NCBI GenBank assembly: GCA_001657315.1
Contig: LYSV01000068.1
Coordinates: 1-32,179, forward strand
Length of the DNA stretch: 32,179 nt
Origin: Flammeovirgaceae bacterium BBD 1991-12
GTDB taxonomy: Bacteria > Bacteroidota > Bacteroidia > Cytophagales > Cyclobacteriaceae
Direction of reading: 5' to 3'
A program made the translations under genes and the position numbers. The notes under the pieces were generated by a model, which was given only the letters and a program-made list of their open reading frames with translations, had not been told where the DNA came from and did not search any database. How positions within the stretch are numbered: position 1 is the stretch's first letter; each line of letters starts with the position of its first letter. Of this stretch, positions 1 to 8,638 are shown piece by piece.

Positions 1-106
1 TTTTGCTTGCACTTTGCTCCTTCAATATCAGCATAATTACTCCTCTAATAAAACTTAAATCCAGATTTTAGACTTTATCAGCAAATCCTAAGTATACTAA
101 GCGCAG
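1..106. other. window edge, no gene seen
   Basis: I see no convincing coding frame, RNA gene or repeat in this AT-rich stretch. It is probably the intergenic space between the minus-strand locus that ends near position 260 and a gene outside the window. Confidence 0.4.
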
Positions 107-170
107 TTGTAAACGTCCGGTAAAGTACTTCTTTCTAAATGGGTGAGGATAGTGCAGCGGACGTTTACAA
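107..170. repeat. long inverted repeat with 13-bp arms
   Basis: TTGTAAACGTCCG at 107-119 is perfectly repeated in inverse orientation as CGGACGTTTACAA at 158-170, with 38 bp between the arms. Each arm contains TGTAAACG, which resembles a LacI-family half-site core but does not match the ACTAAA-type operators of this locus. It could be a mobile-element relic, a recombination site, or a paired regulator site. It lies beyond the terminator at 261-293, so it is outside the minus-strand transcript. Confidence 0.6.
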
Positions 171-260
171 TGATAGCAATAATCCTTTTTAGTAATGCTG
201 CCAGATCATCTGCCTCAGTATCTATGCTCAATAAAGAAGGAATCAAAATATGCAAACAAA

Positions 261-293
261 AAGCCATCCTGCTCAGTTAAAACAGGATGGCTT
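261..293 (-). terminator. rho-independent terminator of the locus
   Basis: AAGCCATCCTG (261-271) pairs perfectly with CAGGATGGCTT (283-293) around an 11-nt loop. Read on the minus strand, the stem is followed directly by TTTGTTTG. It sits 55 bp after the stop codon of the last minus-strand gene, so it is the natural 3' end of the long operon. Confidence 0.85.
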
Positions 294-348
294 CTAATCA
301 TTCGGATTCTAATATGGATATAACTTCCTGAAGTTATTATTATAATTC

Positions 349-1368
349 CTATTCCTGCACCCAGGTCAGCCCTGTTGCCGTTGCTTTATAATTACCTGTA
401 ACATCATCTATATTCTCCCCTAAATTAGCGTTAAGAGGGAAATAAAGTGCCAGGTCAGGATAGTTGGAGAAAGGTCCGGGCAAATAATCCTCCATATTAT
501 CACTAATCTCTTGCGCTGTTCTCTCCACATCCCAAAAACGAACGTCTGTTATAATTCCATTCGTGAACCTGCCATCTTTAAAAGCACTGTTGCCAATTCT
601 AAAAAAGCCTAACGCAGCATCAGGATTTATAGGCTGCGATACCCCTTCCGTCAAGAGCACTCCATCAACATAGATTTTCAAATTCTGATTGTTATACGTT
701 AACGCTAAACGCACCCACTGATCCAGGGGTAGAACATACGGAACTGCTGCAGTACTAACAACAGACCAATATACACCATCATTACCTGATCCTATCACAA
801 CCTGTAACGTTCCATGTGAAGAAGGAGCATTACTTGAAGTGAGGTATCGTAGCGTCCAACCAGATGTGTTAAATGTTCCGGGAGTTTGGTTTTCAGTCCC
901 TATCAGGTTAGCTACTCCTGAATTGGCATCATAGCTTTGTAGTTTAACTCGCAGTTCTACTGTAAATTCATCAGGAGAAAGTTCAGCATCCGGATTTGTG
1001 GTGATTACCTCGGAGGACAGGCCGGAAAACCTGGGGATGGCCTGCTCTACGAGACTAACCTCAAATTCATCCAGTGCAGATTGCAGTACAAGGCGTGCAC
1101 TTTCAATACGAATATCTTCCGTTGCGCGGTCCGCTATGCCCTGGGCAAGGTCGATGCCTTCTCTTAATTTCGCAATTGAACCTACGAAAAAATCTCCCGG
1201 CAACGTTCCTTCCGTAGAGTTATCAGCCAGCTCCCTTGCTGCCGTAACTTCCCTTTCCCACGTTGCGAGAAGTGTCGGGTCCAAATTAACATCTCCGGAA
1301 TCATCATCGCCACAAGAGGCGAAAATAAAAGACGAACATATGAATAATAGTAATGCTCTTGTTTTCAT
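349..1368 (-). CDS. LamG-domain surface lipoprotein
   Basis: This 339-residue protein has a lipoprotein signal peptide ending in FASC (Cys19), followed by an acidic GDDDSG stretch. That resembles the export signal that places Bacteroidota lipoproteins on the cell surface. Residues about 30-115 are helical and resemble FIVAR/DUF4972-type spacer segments. From about 120 to the end there is a concanavalin-A/LamG-like sandwich (FTVELRVKLQSYD, WVRLALTYNNQNLKIYVDG, ITDVRFWDVERTAQEI). It is the last gene of the locus, 189 bp after the lactonase, with a LacI-type operator in the gap and a terminator after its stop. By position it is probably a surface glycan-binding protein that helps the SusC/SusD pair, but a catalytic role cannot be excluded because LamG folds also occur in hydrolases. 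Confidence 0.85.
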   Translation of the reverse strand: MKTRALLLFICSSFIFASCGDDDSGDVNLDPTLLATWEREVTAARELADNSTEGTLPGDFFVGSIAKLREGIDLAQGIADRATEDIRIESARLVLQSALDEFEVSLVEQAIPRFSGLSSEVITTNPDAELSPDEFTVELRVKLQSYDANSGVANLIGTENQTPGTFNTSGWTLRYLTSSNAPSSHGTLQVVIGSGNDGVYWSVVSTAAVPYVLPLDQWVRLALTYNNQNLKIYVDGVLLTEGVSQPINPDAALGFFRIGNSAFKDGRFTNGIITDVRFWDVERTAQEISDNMEDYLPGPFSNYPDLALYFPLNANLGENIDDVTGNYKATATGLTWVQE

Positions 1369-1541
1369 AGTCTTTATAGTTTTAATTACTTCAATACTTC
1401 TGATTCGATTAAAAAACCCTCTTTATGTAAGTCCAGCGTCTCCATGAGCTTTTGTGTAGCAAGGAGTAGTTATGAGGTAATTTTCCATTCTCTCAAAATG
1501 AACACTTTACCTAAATAAAGACAGTCTTTTGTTAACATATT

Positions 1542-1557
1542 ATTAAAACGGTTTAGT
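1542..1557. promoter_or_regulatory. LacI-type operator 3 (internal)
   Basis: ATTAAAACGGTTTAGT matches the ACTAAAnCGnTTTAGT core of the two operators upstream of the mannosidase gene at every fixed position but one. It abuts the lactonase stop codon, 173 bp upstream of the LamG lipoprotein start. This suggests a second promoter for that last gene under the same repressor. Binding is inferred from sequence only. Confidence 0.55.
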
Positions 1558-2628
1558 TTACCTTTCTTTTCCAAATAGCACACAACTTGGGGTTTTTACC
1601 TCATTATTCACATTAGCTTGTGACAGGTTCCCTGATTTTTGATCAATGCTGAATACCACCAGGTTGTCTGAGTCCTGATTCGCACATATTAACCAGTTTC
1701 CATCAGGGTCTATGTTCATATCACGTGGAGTTTTTCCTCCTGAAGGCACAAAACCGATCAAAGACATCTTTTCATGGTCTTCATCAAAACGAAAGATCGT
1801 GATCCCATCATATCCCCTGTTGGAAACGTAAATGAACCTGCCACCAGGGTGCATTCTTATGGCTGCACCGCTTGGAACTCCTTCAAAATCAGGAGGAAGG
1901 GTCAATATCGATTCCAATGGTCCAATTTTTTGGCCACCCTTTCTGAAGCTGTGGATCTTCGCATCCAATTCAGAGAAAACAAAAACGTAGTTTCCCGATG
2001 GGCTTGTGACCATATGTCTTGGGCCGGAACCCGAATTGATCTGAATACACTCGTCCGGTTGTTCCCTGATCCAATCATGTGTAAACCGGTAAGACTTCAC
2101 CATATCCGTTCCCAGGTCCACAGCGTAGAATTTACCAGCATCATGAGCAGAAACAAAATGAACATGGGGAGCCTCCTGGCGTATTTTATTTGGTCCGCTA
2201 CCTTTGTGAACCACATTATGGATATAAGGCTTAATACGGCCCTCACTGGTGACAGGGTAAACGAGTATATTACCAGACATGTACGCTCCCACAATCAAAT
2301 GGTCCCCTGATTTTGAAAGTGTCAAATGACAAGCAAACGACCCCGGTAATTCCTGCTCGTTAACAGGTTCCAGGTGCTGGCTATTGTTGGACTTATTTAC
2401 TCTGAAAGCATGTATTCCGGGCGATTTCTCAATGGGTTTTTCCTCCAGAGCAAACAAAAATCTGCCGTCATTGGACATCGCCAGATAACCGGGGTTGTTT
2501 GCCTTAACGCAATCAACGTAGTTAATGGCTCCATCCACCGGGTCAAAGTCCAATATGTATATTCCCTGTCCTTTTCCCACCAGTTCTTCGGTAAGTTTTT
2601 CAGTGTAACAGCCAATATATAATCTCAT
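1558..2628 (-). CDS. 6-phosphogluconolactonase-family beta-propeller lactonase
   Basis: This is a seven-bladed propeller of the YbhE/Pgl lactonase family (PF10282), which hydrolyses sugar lactones to aldonic acids. Typical blade signatures are visible: YIGCYTEK at the start, NPGYLAMSNDGRFLFALEE, GSGPRHMVTSPSGNYVFVFSELD, HPGGRFIYVSNRGYDGITIF, and GGKTPRDMNIDPDGNWLICANQDSD (read with its middle omitted: GGKTPRDMN then NWLICANQDSD). I chose the ATG at 2628, giving 356 residues as usual for the family. The frame extends to 2721, but the extra 31 residues match nothing and form no signal peptide. With either start the protein looks cytoplasmic. Located between SusD and the LamG lipoprotein, it may open mannono- or gluconolactone made by the SDR of the same operon. 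The true lactone is unknown. Confidence 0.88.
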   Translation of the reverse strand: MRLYIGCYTEKLTEELVGKGQGIYILDFDPVDGAINYVDCVKANNPGYLAMSNDGRFLFALEEKPIEKSPGIHAFRVNKSNNSQHLEPVNEQELPGSFACHLTLSKSGDHLIVGAYMSGNILVYPVTSEGRIKPYIHNVVHKGSGPNKIRQEAPHVHFVSAHDAGKFYAVDLGTDMVKSYRFTHDWIREQPDECIQINSGSGPRHMVTSPSGNYVFVFSELDAKIHSFRKGGQKIGPLESILTLPPDFEGVPSGAAIRMHPGGRFIYVSNRGYDGITIFRFDEDHEKMSLIGFVPSGGKTPRDMNIDPDGNWLICANQDSDNLVVFSIDQKSGNLSQANVNNEVKTPSCVLFGKER

Positions 2629-2748
2629 TGATCCGTACGGTTTAACTTTTCGATATAGAACAAGTTGATGCTTCTGCAACTGTGAAAGGTTATGGCACTG
2701 TTTCAACCGCACCATAACCAATGCTATTATACAATCACGTTATCATTC

Positions 2749-4227
2749 CTAATCCGCTAAATTAGGATTCAATAAAACTTCATTCGCGGGTATAGGGAAG
2801 TAGATATTTACTTCACTTAATGTACTTCCATTGGGCAACGTGGCGCCAACGAAACTGTCAAATCCGGTACCGTTAAAAACCTGCATGGTGCGTTTCATAT
2901 CAAACCAGATCAATCCCCCTTCAACCGGAAACTCCCAAACTCTTTGTCTCCATACCTCTTCCCTGAAGTCACCCTGAGAAAGTCCGGCTACAGGAGATAA
3001 TCCAGCTCGCGTTCGAATGCCATTCAAGGCATCGTAAGCTACCGTATTTGCCGATCCTGCTTCGTTTTGTGCTTCCGCATAAGTCAACAGAACATCTGCA
3101 TACCTTATTAAGGGAAAATTTTTGATCCCGTGGCCTTGCTCTTCTTCTCTAAATTCATCGTAAAAATATTTGTACACAGAAAGATTAAAACTGACACCGT
3201 CAAAAGAATCAAAGAAAAAACCCTGGTTTTCTCCCCTTCTGTCTGCGGGATCATAACTGTTATAGAAATCAACTTCAGGCTCCATACCACCAAAGTGTAT
3301 GAGCATATTGGTTATAGAGGTACCCCCTAAAGGAGTGAAATACTCGGAAAAGGAGCTTACCACGTTTTCTGAATATTGAACCATAAAAATATGCTCTTCC
3401 TGCAAATCAAATTCCGGTTCCCTTAGTTTAGTGATCCAACTCACGCCTCCGCCATCCTGGAACAACGAATAACTACCGGAATTGATCACGTCAAGCGCTT
3501 TTTCTGCCGCCAGCGCATACTTATCGGTCTGGTTCAACGGGCTACCCGCCATAGTCAGGTATACCTTAGCCAGCAAAGCTTTTGCCGCCCCCTGCGATAC
3601 CCGCCCCTCTGACCTTGAAGTCAGGGGAAGTCCTGCGCTCTCAGCGTTTTGCAGATCAGGAACAATTACCTGTTCGTAAATGTCCTGCACACTGGACTTT
3701 GGGAGCTTACCATCCTCTGAGGATTGGGTGGGAGTGACATTCATAGGGATATCTCCAAATATCTGGACTAACTGGAAATAGAAATAGGCACGAAGAAAAT
3801 GGGCTTCACCCAGTAACATTGCCGCTTTATCTTCTGTAAGATCCGGATCTGTAATCTGTGGTATACCGGCAATAGCAACATTAGCTGCCTCTATTCCAAA
3901 ATAATAGGTCCGCCAAAGAACATTCGCGTCACCATTGGTATCATCGAAATTCAACACATAAGCCTGCTCCTTTGCTGCATCCTGGGTATTGGGAGCAGGC
4001 TTCATTACACCTGTGGGAACCTCCAGTATACTGAATGGCATTGCGGCAAATCCAGATTTGCGATAGGGACCCCTCAAAAACTGATAGATCCCATCGACTG
4101 ACTTTTGTGCATCCAAAAGTGTTGTTCCTACAATACCCTTAAAAGACCGGGGGGTAACTTCCAGGTAATCCGAGCATGAAGTAATGATCAGAATACTTAT
4201 CATCACGAAAACTATATATTTTTTCAT
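2749..4227 (-). CDS. SusD/RagB-family nutrient-binding lipoprotein
   Basis: This is the outer-membrane surface lipoprotein that forms the lid of a SusC transporter and captures glycan. The signal peptide ends in IITSC with an acidic SDYLEVTP just after it, the usual SusD start. The helical TPR-like core includes EAHFLRAYFYFQLVQIFGDIP and ADVLLTYAEAQNEAG, and a RagB C-terminal part has RVWEFPVEGGLIWFDMKRT and FPIPANEVLLNPNL (motifs listed in pieces). The length of 492 residues is normal. An ATG two codons earlier (4233) is equally usable. It starts 11 bp after the SusC stop, so the two are cotranscribed. Binding specificity cannot be read from sequence; the mannosidase in the operon suggests a mannose-containing glycan. 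Confidence 0.95.
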   Translation of the reverse strand: MKKYIVFVMISILIITSCSDYLEVTPRSFKGIVGTTLLDAQKSVDGIYQFLRGPYRKSGFAAMPFSILEVPTGVMKPAPNTQDAAKEQAYVLNFDDTNGDANVLWRTYYFGIEAANVAIAGIPQITDPDLTEDKAAMLLGEAHFLRAYFYFQLVQIFGDIPMNVTPTQSSEDGKLPKSSVQDIYEQVIVPDLQNAESAGLPLTSRSEGRVSQGAAKALLAKVYLTMAGSPLNQTDKYALAAEKALDVINSGSYSLFQDGGGVSWITKLREPEFDLQEEHIFMVQYSENVVSSFSEYFTPLGGTSITNMLIHFGGMEPEVDFYNSYDPADRRGENQGFFFDSFDGVSFNLSVYKYFYDEFREEEQGHGIKNFPLIRYADVLLTYAEAQNEAGSANTVAYDALNGIRTRAGLSPVAGLSQGDFREEVWRQRVWEFPVEGGLIWFDMKRTMQVFNGTGFDSFVGATLPNGSTLSEVNIYFPIPANEVLLNPNLAD

Positions 4228-4238
4228 CGTCATTTCGT

Positions 4239-7200
4239 TTAAAAACTAGCTCTAATTCCAATATTGGTTATGAAAGATTTCGGATAAGCGCTCAGCTCGT
4301 ATCCTACCGTACCTGGAAATTCACCTATCGAACTTGCCTCAGGATCATACCCGTGATAATCCGTGATCAGGAACCAGTTTTGTAAGTTTACATAAACGCT
4401 GGCGGACCCCATACCGATCTTTCCAACTAAACCGGGATCGAAATCATAAGTGAGACTCAAATTTTGTCCCCTGAGAAAACTTCCGTCAAACACATGCCCG
4501 GAATCAATCCCCCTAAAGAACTTAACATCCTTCCTGATCCGTGGATACATTGTATTTTGATTGTCAGGGGTCCATGCCCGGTCAATAAACTCTTTGTAAA
4601 CATTGCCATACCCCATGCGATCAACGTTCAACAAAACAGAATAGTCAACGATCTCATTTCCGAAACTTCCCCTGATATCAAATGACAACGTGAAATTTTT
4701 ATAGGTAAAGCTACTACCGAAGTTCAGCGTAAAATCCGGCAATGGGTTACCAATGATCTTTGCGTCTTTCGAATCAATATCTCCGTCGTTATCCACATCC
4801 TCAAACCTGATATCACCGGGTTCTGCTCCGTAAACAGCCGCCTCGTCTTCTTCACCAATATTCCATGTCCCCAGCCGGCTATAGCCATGAAAAGATCCAA
4901 AGGTTTCTCCAACTCTAAAGACCTGATCCGGGAGAAGATCAGCCCACTGCATAGACCGGAACAGATCTGCATCGTCAGTACCCAGGGATAATATCTCGTT
5001 TGTATTCCTGGTGTAATTCGCATAAACGTTCCAGTTGAAGTCGCGCGTATTGATGACCTGTGCACTGAGCATTAACTCAATCCCCCTGTTGCGAATAGAC
5101 CCGGCATTACCAAGAAGAGAATTATAACCAGAGAAAACAGCTATTGGCACATTGAAAAGCAAATCGTCACTTTCCTTGTTATAATAATCCAACGACAGGT
5201 CTACATGGTTAAACAATCCAATGTCAAGACCTATATTAGTTTCGGTAGTAACCTCCCACTTGAGTCCGTTGTTACCGATGGCCAATGGAATCGTTCCATT
5301 AATTGCACTCTCACCAAAAACCGAGACAACGCCAACATCATCAAGTCGACCGAACCTGTCGAACGCCCCTATGCCTGAATTCCCGGTCTTACCCCAACTG
5401 GTTCTCAATTTCAAATTGCTTACTACGCCATTGTCTGCCAGGAAACTCTCATTACTGATATTCCAGGCTGCTGCCGCAGATGGGAAAAAGGCAAACTCAT
5501 TGTCCAGGCCGAACCGGGAAGAGCCGTCATATCTACCCGTAACCGTGAGCAAATACCGATCATCATAGGAGTAATTCGCTCTTCCGAAAAATGAGACCGC
5601 CTTACTTTCAGTAAAACTACTACTCGCACGATTTTGCTCCGGGTTACCATCTCCTAAATTATAGACGCCAAAAAAATCATCAAGCTCAAAGGACGCAGCA
5701 ACCGATGAAAAACTTTCTGTTTTATACAGGGAAGCTCCCCCCAGCACGTTAAGGCTTTGATTATTTCCAAACGCCAGGCTGTAATTAAGGGTATTCTCCC
5801 ATTGCAGATCGATCAACTCGGTATTCGAAACGGTGGCAGCAGAACGGTTAACGAAAGTGTCCAGCTCCTTTGGCTCGTGTGTTCTATTATCCCGTCTGAT
5901 GTCCTGTTGGGAGTAAGCCGTTCTGAACTTGAGGTTTTTCAAAATATCTACTTCTATAAAGAAGTTCCTCAGCACCTGGAGCGTATTGGTCTCCCGGGTG
6001 AACATATTCAACCGGTCTACCGGAGTCCTGCCATACCATACATCCAATTGACCATCCAGGCGTCTTAGATCATCAGCATTTACTATACTACCATCTTCGT
6101 AGCGTGTGGGATATATCGGTAAATAAAAAAGTGCTGCGTTTGCAAGTGCATCCGCACCTATCCGGTAGTCATCCAATATATTCGTCGTAGTTTCTGCGAA
6201 GGATATACCACCACCCACTTTTAGCCAGTCTTTTATATCATAATCCCCATTAAACCGCATAGTGGTTTTGTCCAGGAATGTATTGAGCATAATCCCCTCG
6301 TCTTCTTGCCTGCCAATTGAAAATGATGCCGTGTAGTTGTCACCGCCACCACGCACATTTGCAAAGTATTGATGGGATACACTTTTCCGGGTGGACTCCT
6401 CCAGCCAATCGGTATCGTGTACCGGGTCTCCGTACACCGGGTCATCGCCAGGGTTGAACAGGAATGGATGCATTGCTGCATAGTTATCAATAAACGCACT
6501 GGCAGGAACAGGACCATTAGTACGTGTTCTCAGATCTTCATCAATAGCAGGTTTTATTCTTGTCCAATACTCTTCTGAATTCAACATTTCAGGAGCATTG
6601 GTTAACTGACCTACTTGCAGGTTGTAATTCAAGTCTACTGTTACTCCTCCCTTTTTTCCTTTTTTGGTGGTGACGATCACAACACCATTAGCTGCCTGAA
6701 AACCATAAATAGCTGTGGCCGAAGCATCTTTTAAAACGGTAATATTCTCGATATCATTCGTATTGATCAGTTCAATGTCTGCGTTTAAAATGCCATCGAT
6801 AACGTACAATGGTTCATTACCACCATTAATTGAGCCACTACCCCTGATCCTGACCTGCATACCACCGCCTGGCCTACCTGAACTATTGGTAACAGCCACG
6901 CCAGGCATTTGCCCCTGGATATTGTCGAGGGGATTTACAGAGACCCTGCGCTCGATCTGCCTGGCATCCAATGTGGCCAAAGCACCGGTCACATCTTTCT
7001 TCTGCGTCTCACCGTAACCTATAACAATGATTTCCGCCAGCTGGGCTAAATCCGGCACCAGATCTACGTTAAGAACCGTTCGGCCATTAACGTTTATTTC
7101 CTCCCTTGCGTATCCAACATAGCTGAAGATCAAGATCCCGTCTTCGGGAACCTCAATCTTGTAATTACCATCAAAATCCGTTACTGTTCCACTGGTTGTT

Positions 7201-7400
7201 CCCTTGACAATTACACTGGCGCCTGGCAATGACTCGCCGTTTTCATCCAACACCTTGCCAGAGACCTGAATATTCTGTGATCTTTGCTGTCCGAACAAAT
7301 CACCTGCCACTAACATATTGATGAGTAATATCTGACAAATGATTCCATAAGAAGTCAACTTCATTAATTTTTTAATCCTATGTAAAACTTCATTTTTCAT
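4239..7400 (-). CDS. SusC/RagA-family TonB-dependent outer-membrane transporter
   Basis: This 1053-residue TonB-linked porin imports oligosaccharides across the outer membrane together with SusD. The order is: signal peptide to about residue 37 (ending near LFG-QQR), CarboxypepD_reg-like beta domain at 44-117 (GKVLDENGESLPGASVIVKG), the IVIGYG linker at 125-130, plug domain with the PLYVIDGI and ANGVVIVTTKKGKKG signatures, then the 22-strand barrel to a terminal ...IGIRASF aromatic end. I chose the ATG at 7400 because it gives a proper signal peptide. The frame runs open to 7508, but that extension crosses a hairpin and adds no recognisable sequence. The gene lies 158 bp after the dehydratase stop, the largest gap in the core of the locus, and no operator is seen there. 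Confidence 0.95.
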   Translation of the reverse strand: MKNEVLHRIKKLMKLTSYGIICQILLINMLVAGDLFGQQRSQNIQVSGKVLDENGESLPGASVIVKGTTSGTVTDFDGNYKIEVPEDGILIFSYVGYAREEINVNGRTVLNVDLVPDLAQLAEIIVIGYGETQKKDVTGALATLDARQIERRVSVNPLDNIQGQMPGVAVTNSSGRPGGGMQVRIRGSGSINGGNEPLYVIDGILNADIELINTNDIENITVLKDASATAIYGFQAANGVVIVTTKKGKKGGVTVDLNYNLQVGQLTNAPEMLNSEEYWTRIKPAIDEDLRTRTNGPVPASAFIDNYAAMHPFLFNPGDDPVYGDPVHDTDWLEESTRKSVSHQYFANVRGGGDNYTASFSIGRQEDEGIMLNTFLDKTTMRFNGDYDIKDWLKVGGGISFAETTTNILDDYRIGADALANAALFYLPIYPTRYEDGSIVNADDLRRLDGQLDVWYGRTPVDRLNMFTRETNTLQVLRNFFIEVDILKNLKFRTAYSQQDIRRDNRTHEPKELDTFVNRSAATVSNTELIDLQWENTLNYSLAFGNNQSLNVLGGASLYKTESFSSVAASFELDDFFGVYNLGDGNPEQNRASSSFTESKAVSFFGRANYSYDDRYLLTVTGRYDGSSRFGLDNEFAFFPSAAAAWNISNESFLADNGVVSNLKLRTSWGKTGNSGIGAFDRFGRLDDVGVVSVFGESAINGTIPLAIGNNGLKWEVTTETNIGLDIGLFNHVDLSLDYYNKESDDLLFNVPIAVFSGYNSLLGNAGSIRNRGIELMLSAQVINTRDFNWNVYANYTRNTNEILSLGTDDADLFRSMQWADLLPDQVFRVGETFGSFHGYSRLGTWNIGEEDEAAVYGAEPGDIRFEDVDNDGDIDSKDAKIIGNPLPDFTLNFGSSFTYKNFTLSFDIRGSFGNEIVDYSVLLNVDRMGYGNVYKEFIDRAWTPDNQNTMYPRIRKDVKFFRGIDSGHVFDGSFLRGQNLSLTYDFDPGLVGKIGMGSASVYVNLQNWFLITDYHGYDPEASSIGEFPGTVGYELSAYPKSFITNIGIRASF

Positions 7401-7491
7401 ATATTTGAAAGTTTTAATTAATAAGTAGTTAAAGTGGTCTGGTGTCATAAATTTTGCGAGGTTTTTGACACTCCAGACGCTTACATGAACG

Positions 7492-7517
7492 GTGCTACCT
7501 GGTAGCACTGTTTTTTT
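7492..7517 (+). terminator. palindromic hairpin plus T-tract in the susC leader
   Basis: GTGCTACC (7492-7499) and GGTAGCAC (7501-7508) form a perfect inverted repeat, followed on the plus strand by TGTTTTTTTT. This has the form of a rho-independent terminator pointing along the plus strand, opposite to the operon. Read on the minus strand, the hairpin has no T-tract after it and would be an mRNA hairpin about 90 nt before the SusC start, in the untranslated spacer after the dehydratase gene. It may end an antisense transcript or modulate SusC expression. No plus-strand promoter was confidently found. Confidence 0.45.
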
Positions 7518-7558
7518 TGGTCCTTTGATTACTTCATATCACTGGGTTTTATGTTTTT

Positions 7559-8629
7559 CTACTCAACTTGCCTGATCAAAGCTTTCATGTATCCCATGGC
7601 ATAGGCCATCCCGGCATGCCATGGTGCATCGCAACTCATTTGCGGTGTATGATCAGGAATGATCACGCCGTCAAATTCATTTTTCTTTAAGATCTTTAAG
7701 ATCTCCAGCATATCGATATCTCCTTCATCCACGAACACCTCCCTGTATTTCGGAACTTTGCCTACCACATTTCTAAAGTGTATGTAGGCGATTTTTTCCT
7801 GCCGGCTGTATTGGTCTGTGGCCTCATAAACATCACCTTCCGTCATTTCCGCGATAGATCCCAGGCAGAATTCCAGAGTGTTGGCCTTACTATCTTTTAT
7901 ATCCAAAAGCTTCTGATACAGATCCGGCTGAAAAACCAACCGTGGAGTCCTTCTTATATAAGGCAACGGGGGGTCATCCGGATGTGCAGCCAGTTTTACA
8001 CCAGCCTCTTCAGCAACTGGTAACAATTCCTTTAAGAAATACTCTACTCTGCTCCATAGCTCATTGTGATCGACCTCCGGTATCACTCCCTCAGGGGCAT
8101 TTTCATCATACACCATGTTCCAAACCATGCCGTTGGGGATGGGAGTGTCATCTCCTTCCTCCATAGCCACTGAAACTGCGCCACCCCGGGCAAATTCACC
8201 CGTGATCCTGGAACTGACACCAGCAAGTGAAAAGTTGTATCCAAAAACAGGAATACCAGCTTCTCCTACATTTCGGATGAGCTGCTTCAGGTTTTCTGTT
8301 TGTTCCTTCTTCCCTGGGCCGTCGAGCAAAACATCATGCCAATGTGCCGGGTCAAAGTTTTCAATGGCTTCCAATTCCAACCCATAGCTGTTGATCTCCG
8401 ATCTAATGGCCTTCAATTCCCCGGTTGACCATACAGGGGTACCGATACCCGCCCTACCCCAACCTTCCTTCTCTCCTACCGGCTGGTTAGTGTCGTCTTT
8501 CGAATTTTTTTCGTGCCCGAAATAGTCCACCATGTGTATCACCAAATGCGTAGCGCCACACTGTCTGGCAAATTTGTAGTGCTCTTCATTGAGCATGTGT
8601 TTGTATAGTCCGAAACCGAGCTTGATCAT
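7559..8629 (-). CDS. uxuA: mannonate dehydratase (UxuA family)
   Basis: The family dehydrates D-mannonate to 2-keto-3-deoxy-D-gluconate, using a divalent metal in a TIM barrel. The protein has 356 residues and aligns by eye with E. coli UxuA around AHPDDPPLP (residues 215-223), LEFCLGS (253-258 region), YIHFRN (282-287) and IPDHTPQM (324-331). The family's metal ligands correspond to His216, Cys255, His284 and Asp326, all present. It is shorter than the E. coli enzyme (about 394) and has its own insert around residues 40-60, so the exact aldonate could differ. There is no signal peptide, so it is cytoplasmic. It starts 9 bp after the SDR stop and is clearly cotranscribed with it. Confidence 0.88.
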   Translation of the reverse strand: MIKLGFGLYKHMLNEEHYKFARQCGATHLVIHMVDYFGHEKNSKDDTNQPVGEKEGWGRAGIGTPVWSTGELKAIRSEINSYGLELEAIENFDPAHWHDVLLDGPGKKEQTENLKQLIRNVGEAGIPVFGYNFSLAGVSSRITGEFARGGAVSVAMEEGDDTPIPNGMVWNMVYDENAPEGVIPEVDHNELWSRVEYFLKELLPVAEEAGVKLAAHPDDPPLPYIRRTPRLVFQPDLYQKLLDIKDSKANTLEFCLGSIAEMTEGDVYEATDQYSRQEKIAYIHFRNVVGKVPKYREVFVDEGDIDMLEILKILKKNEFDGVIIPDHTPQMSCDAPWHAGMAYAMGYMKALIRQVE

Positions 8630-8638
8630 CTTATACCA

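Noticed and set aside
107-170. LacI operator pair for the neighbouring repressor
   Set aside because: The arms contain TGTAAACG and lack the ACTAAAnCGnTTTAGT core shared by the three sites in the locus.
2097-2294. 65-codon minus-strand ORF inside the lactonase gene
   Set aside because: It is an out-of-frame shadow of the propeller-encoding sequence.
7401-7508. N-terminal extension of the first SusC to an upstream start
   Set aside because: It crosses the hairpin at 7492-7508, adds no known domain and buries the signal peptide that begins at 7400.
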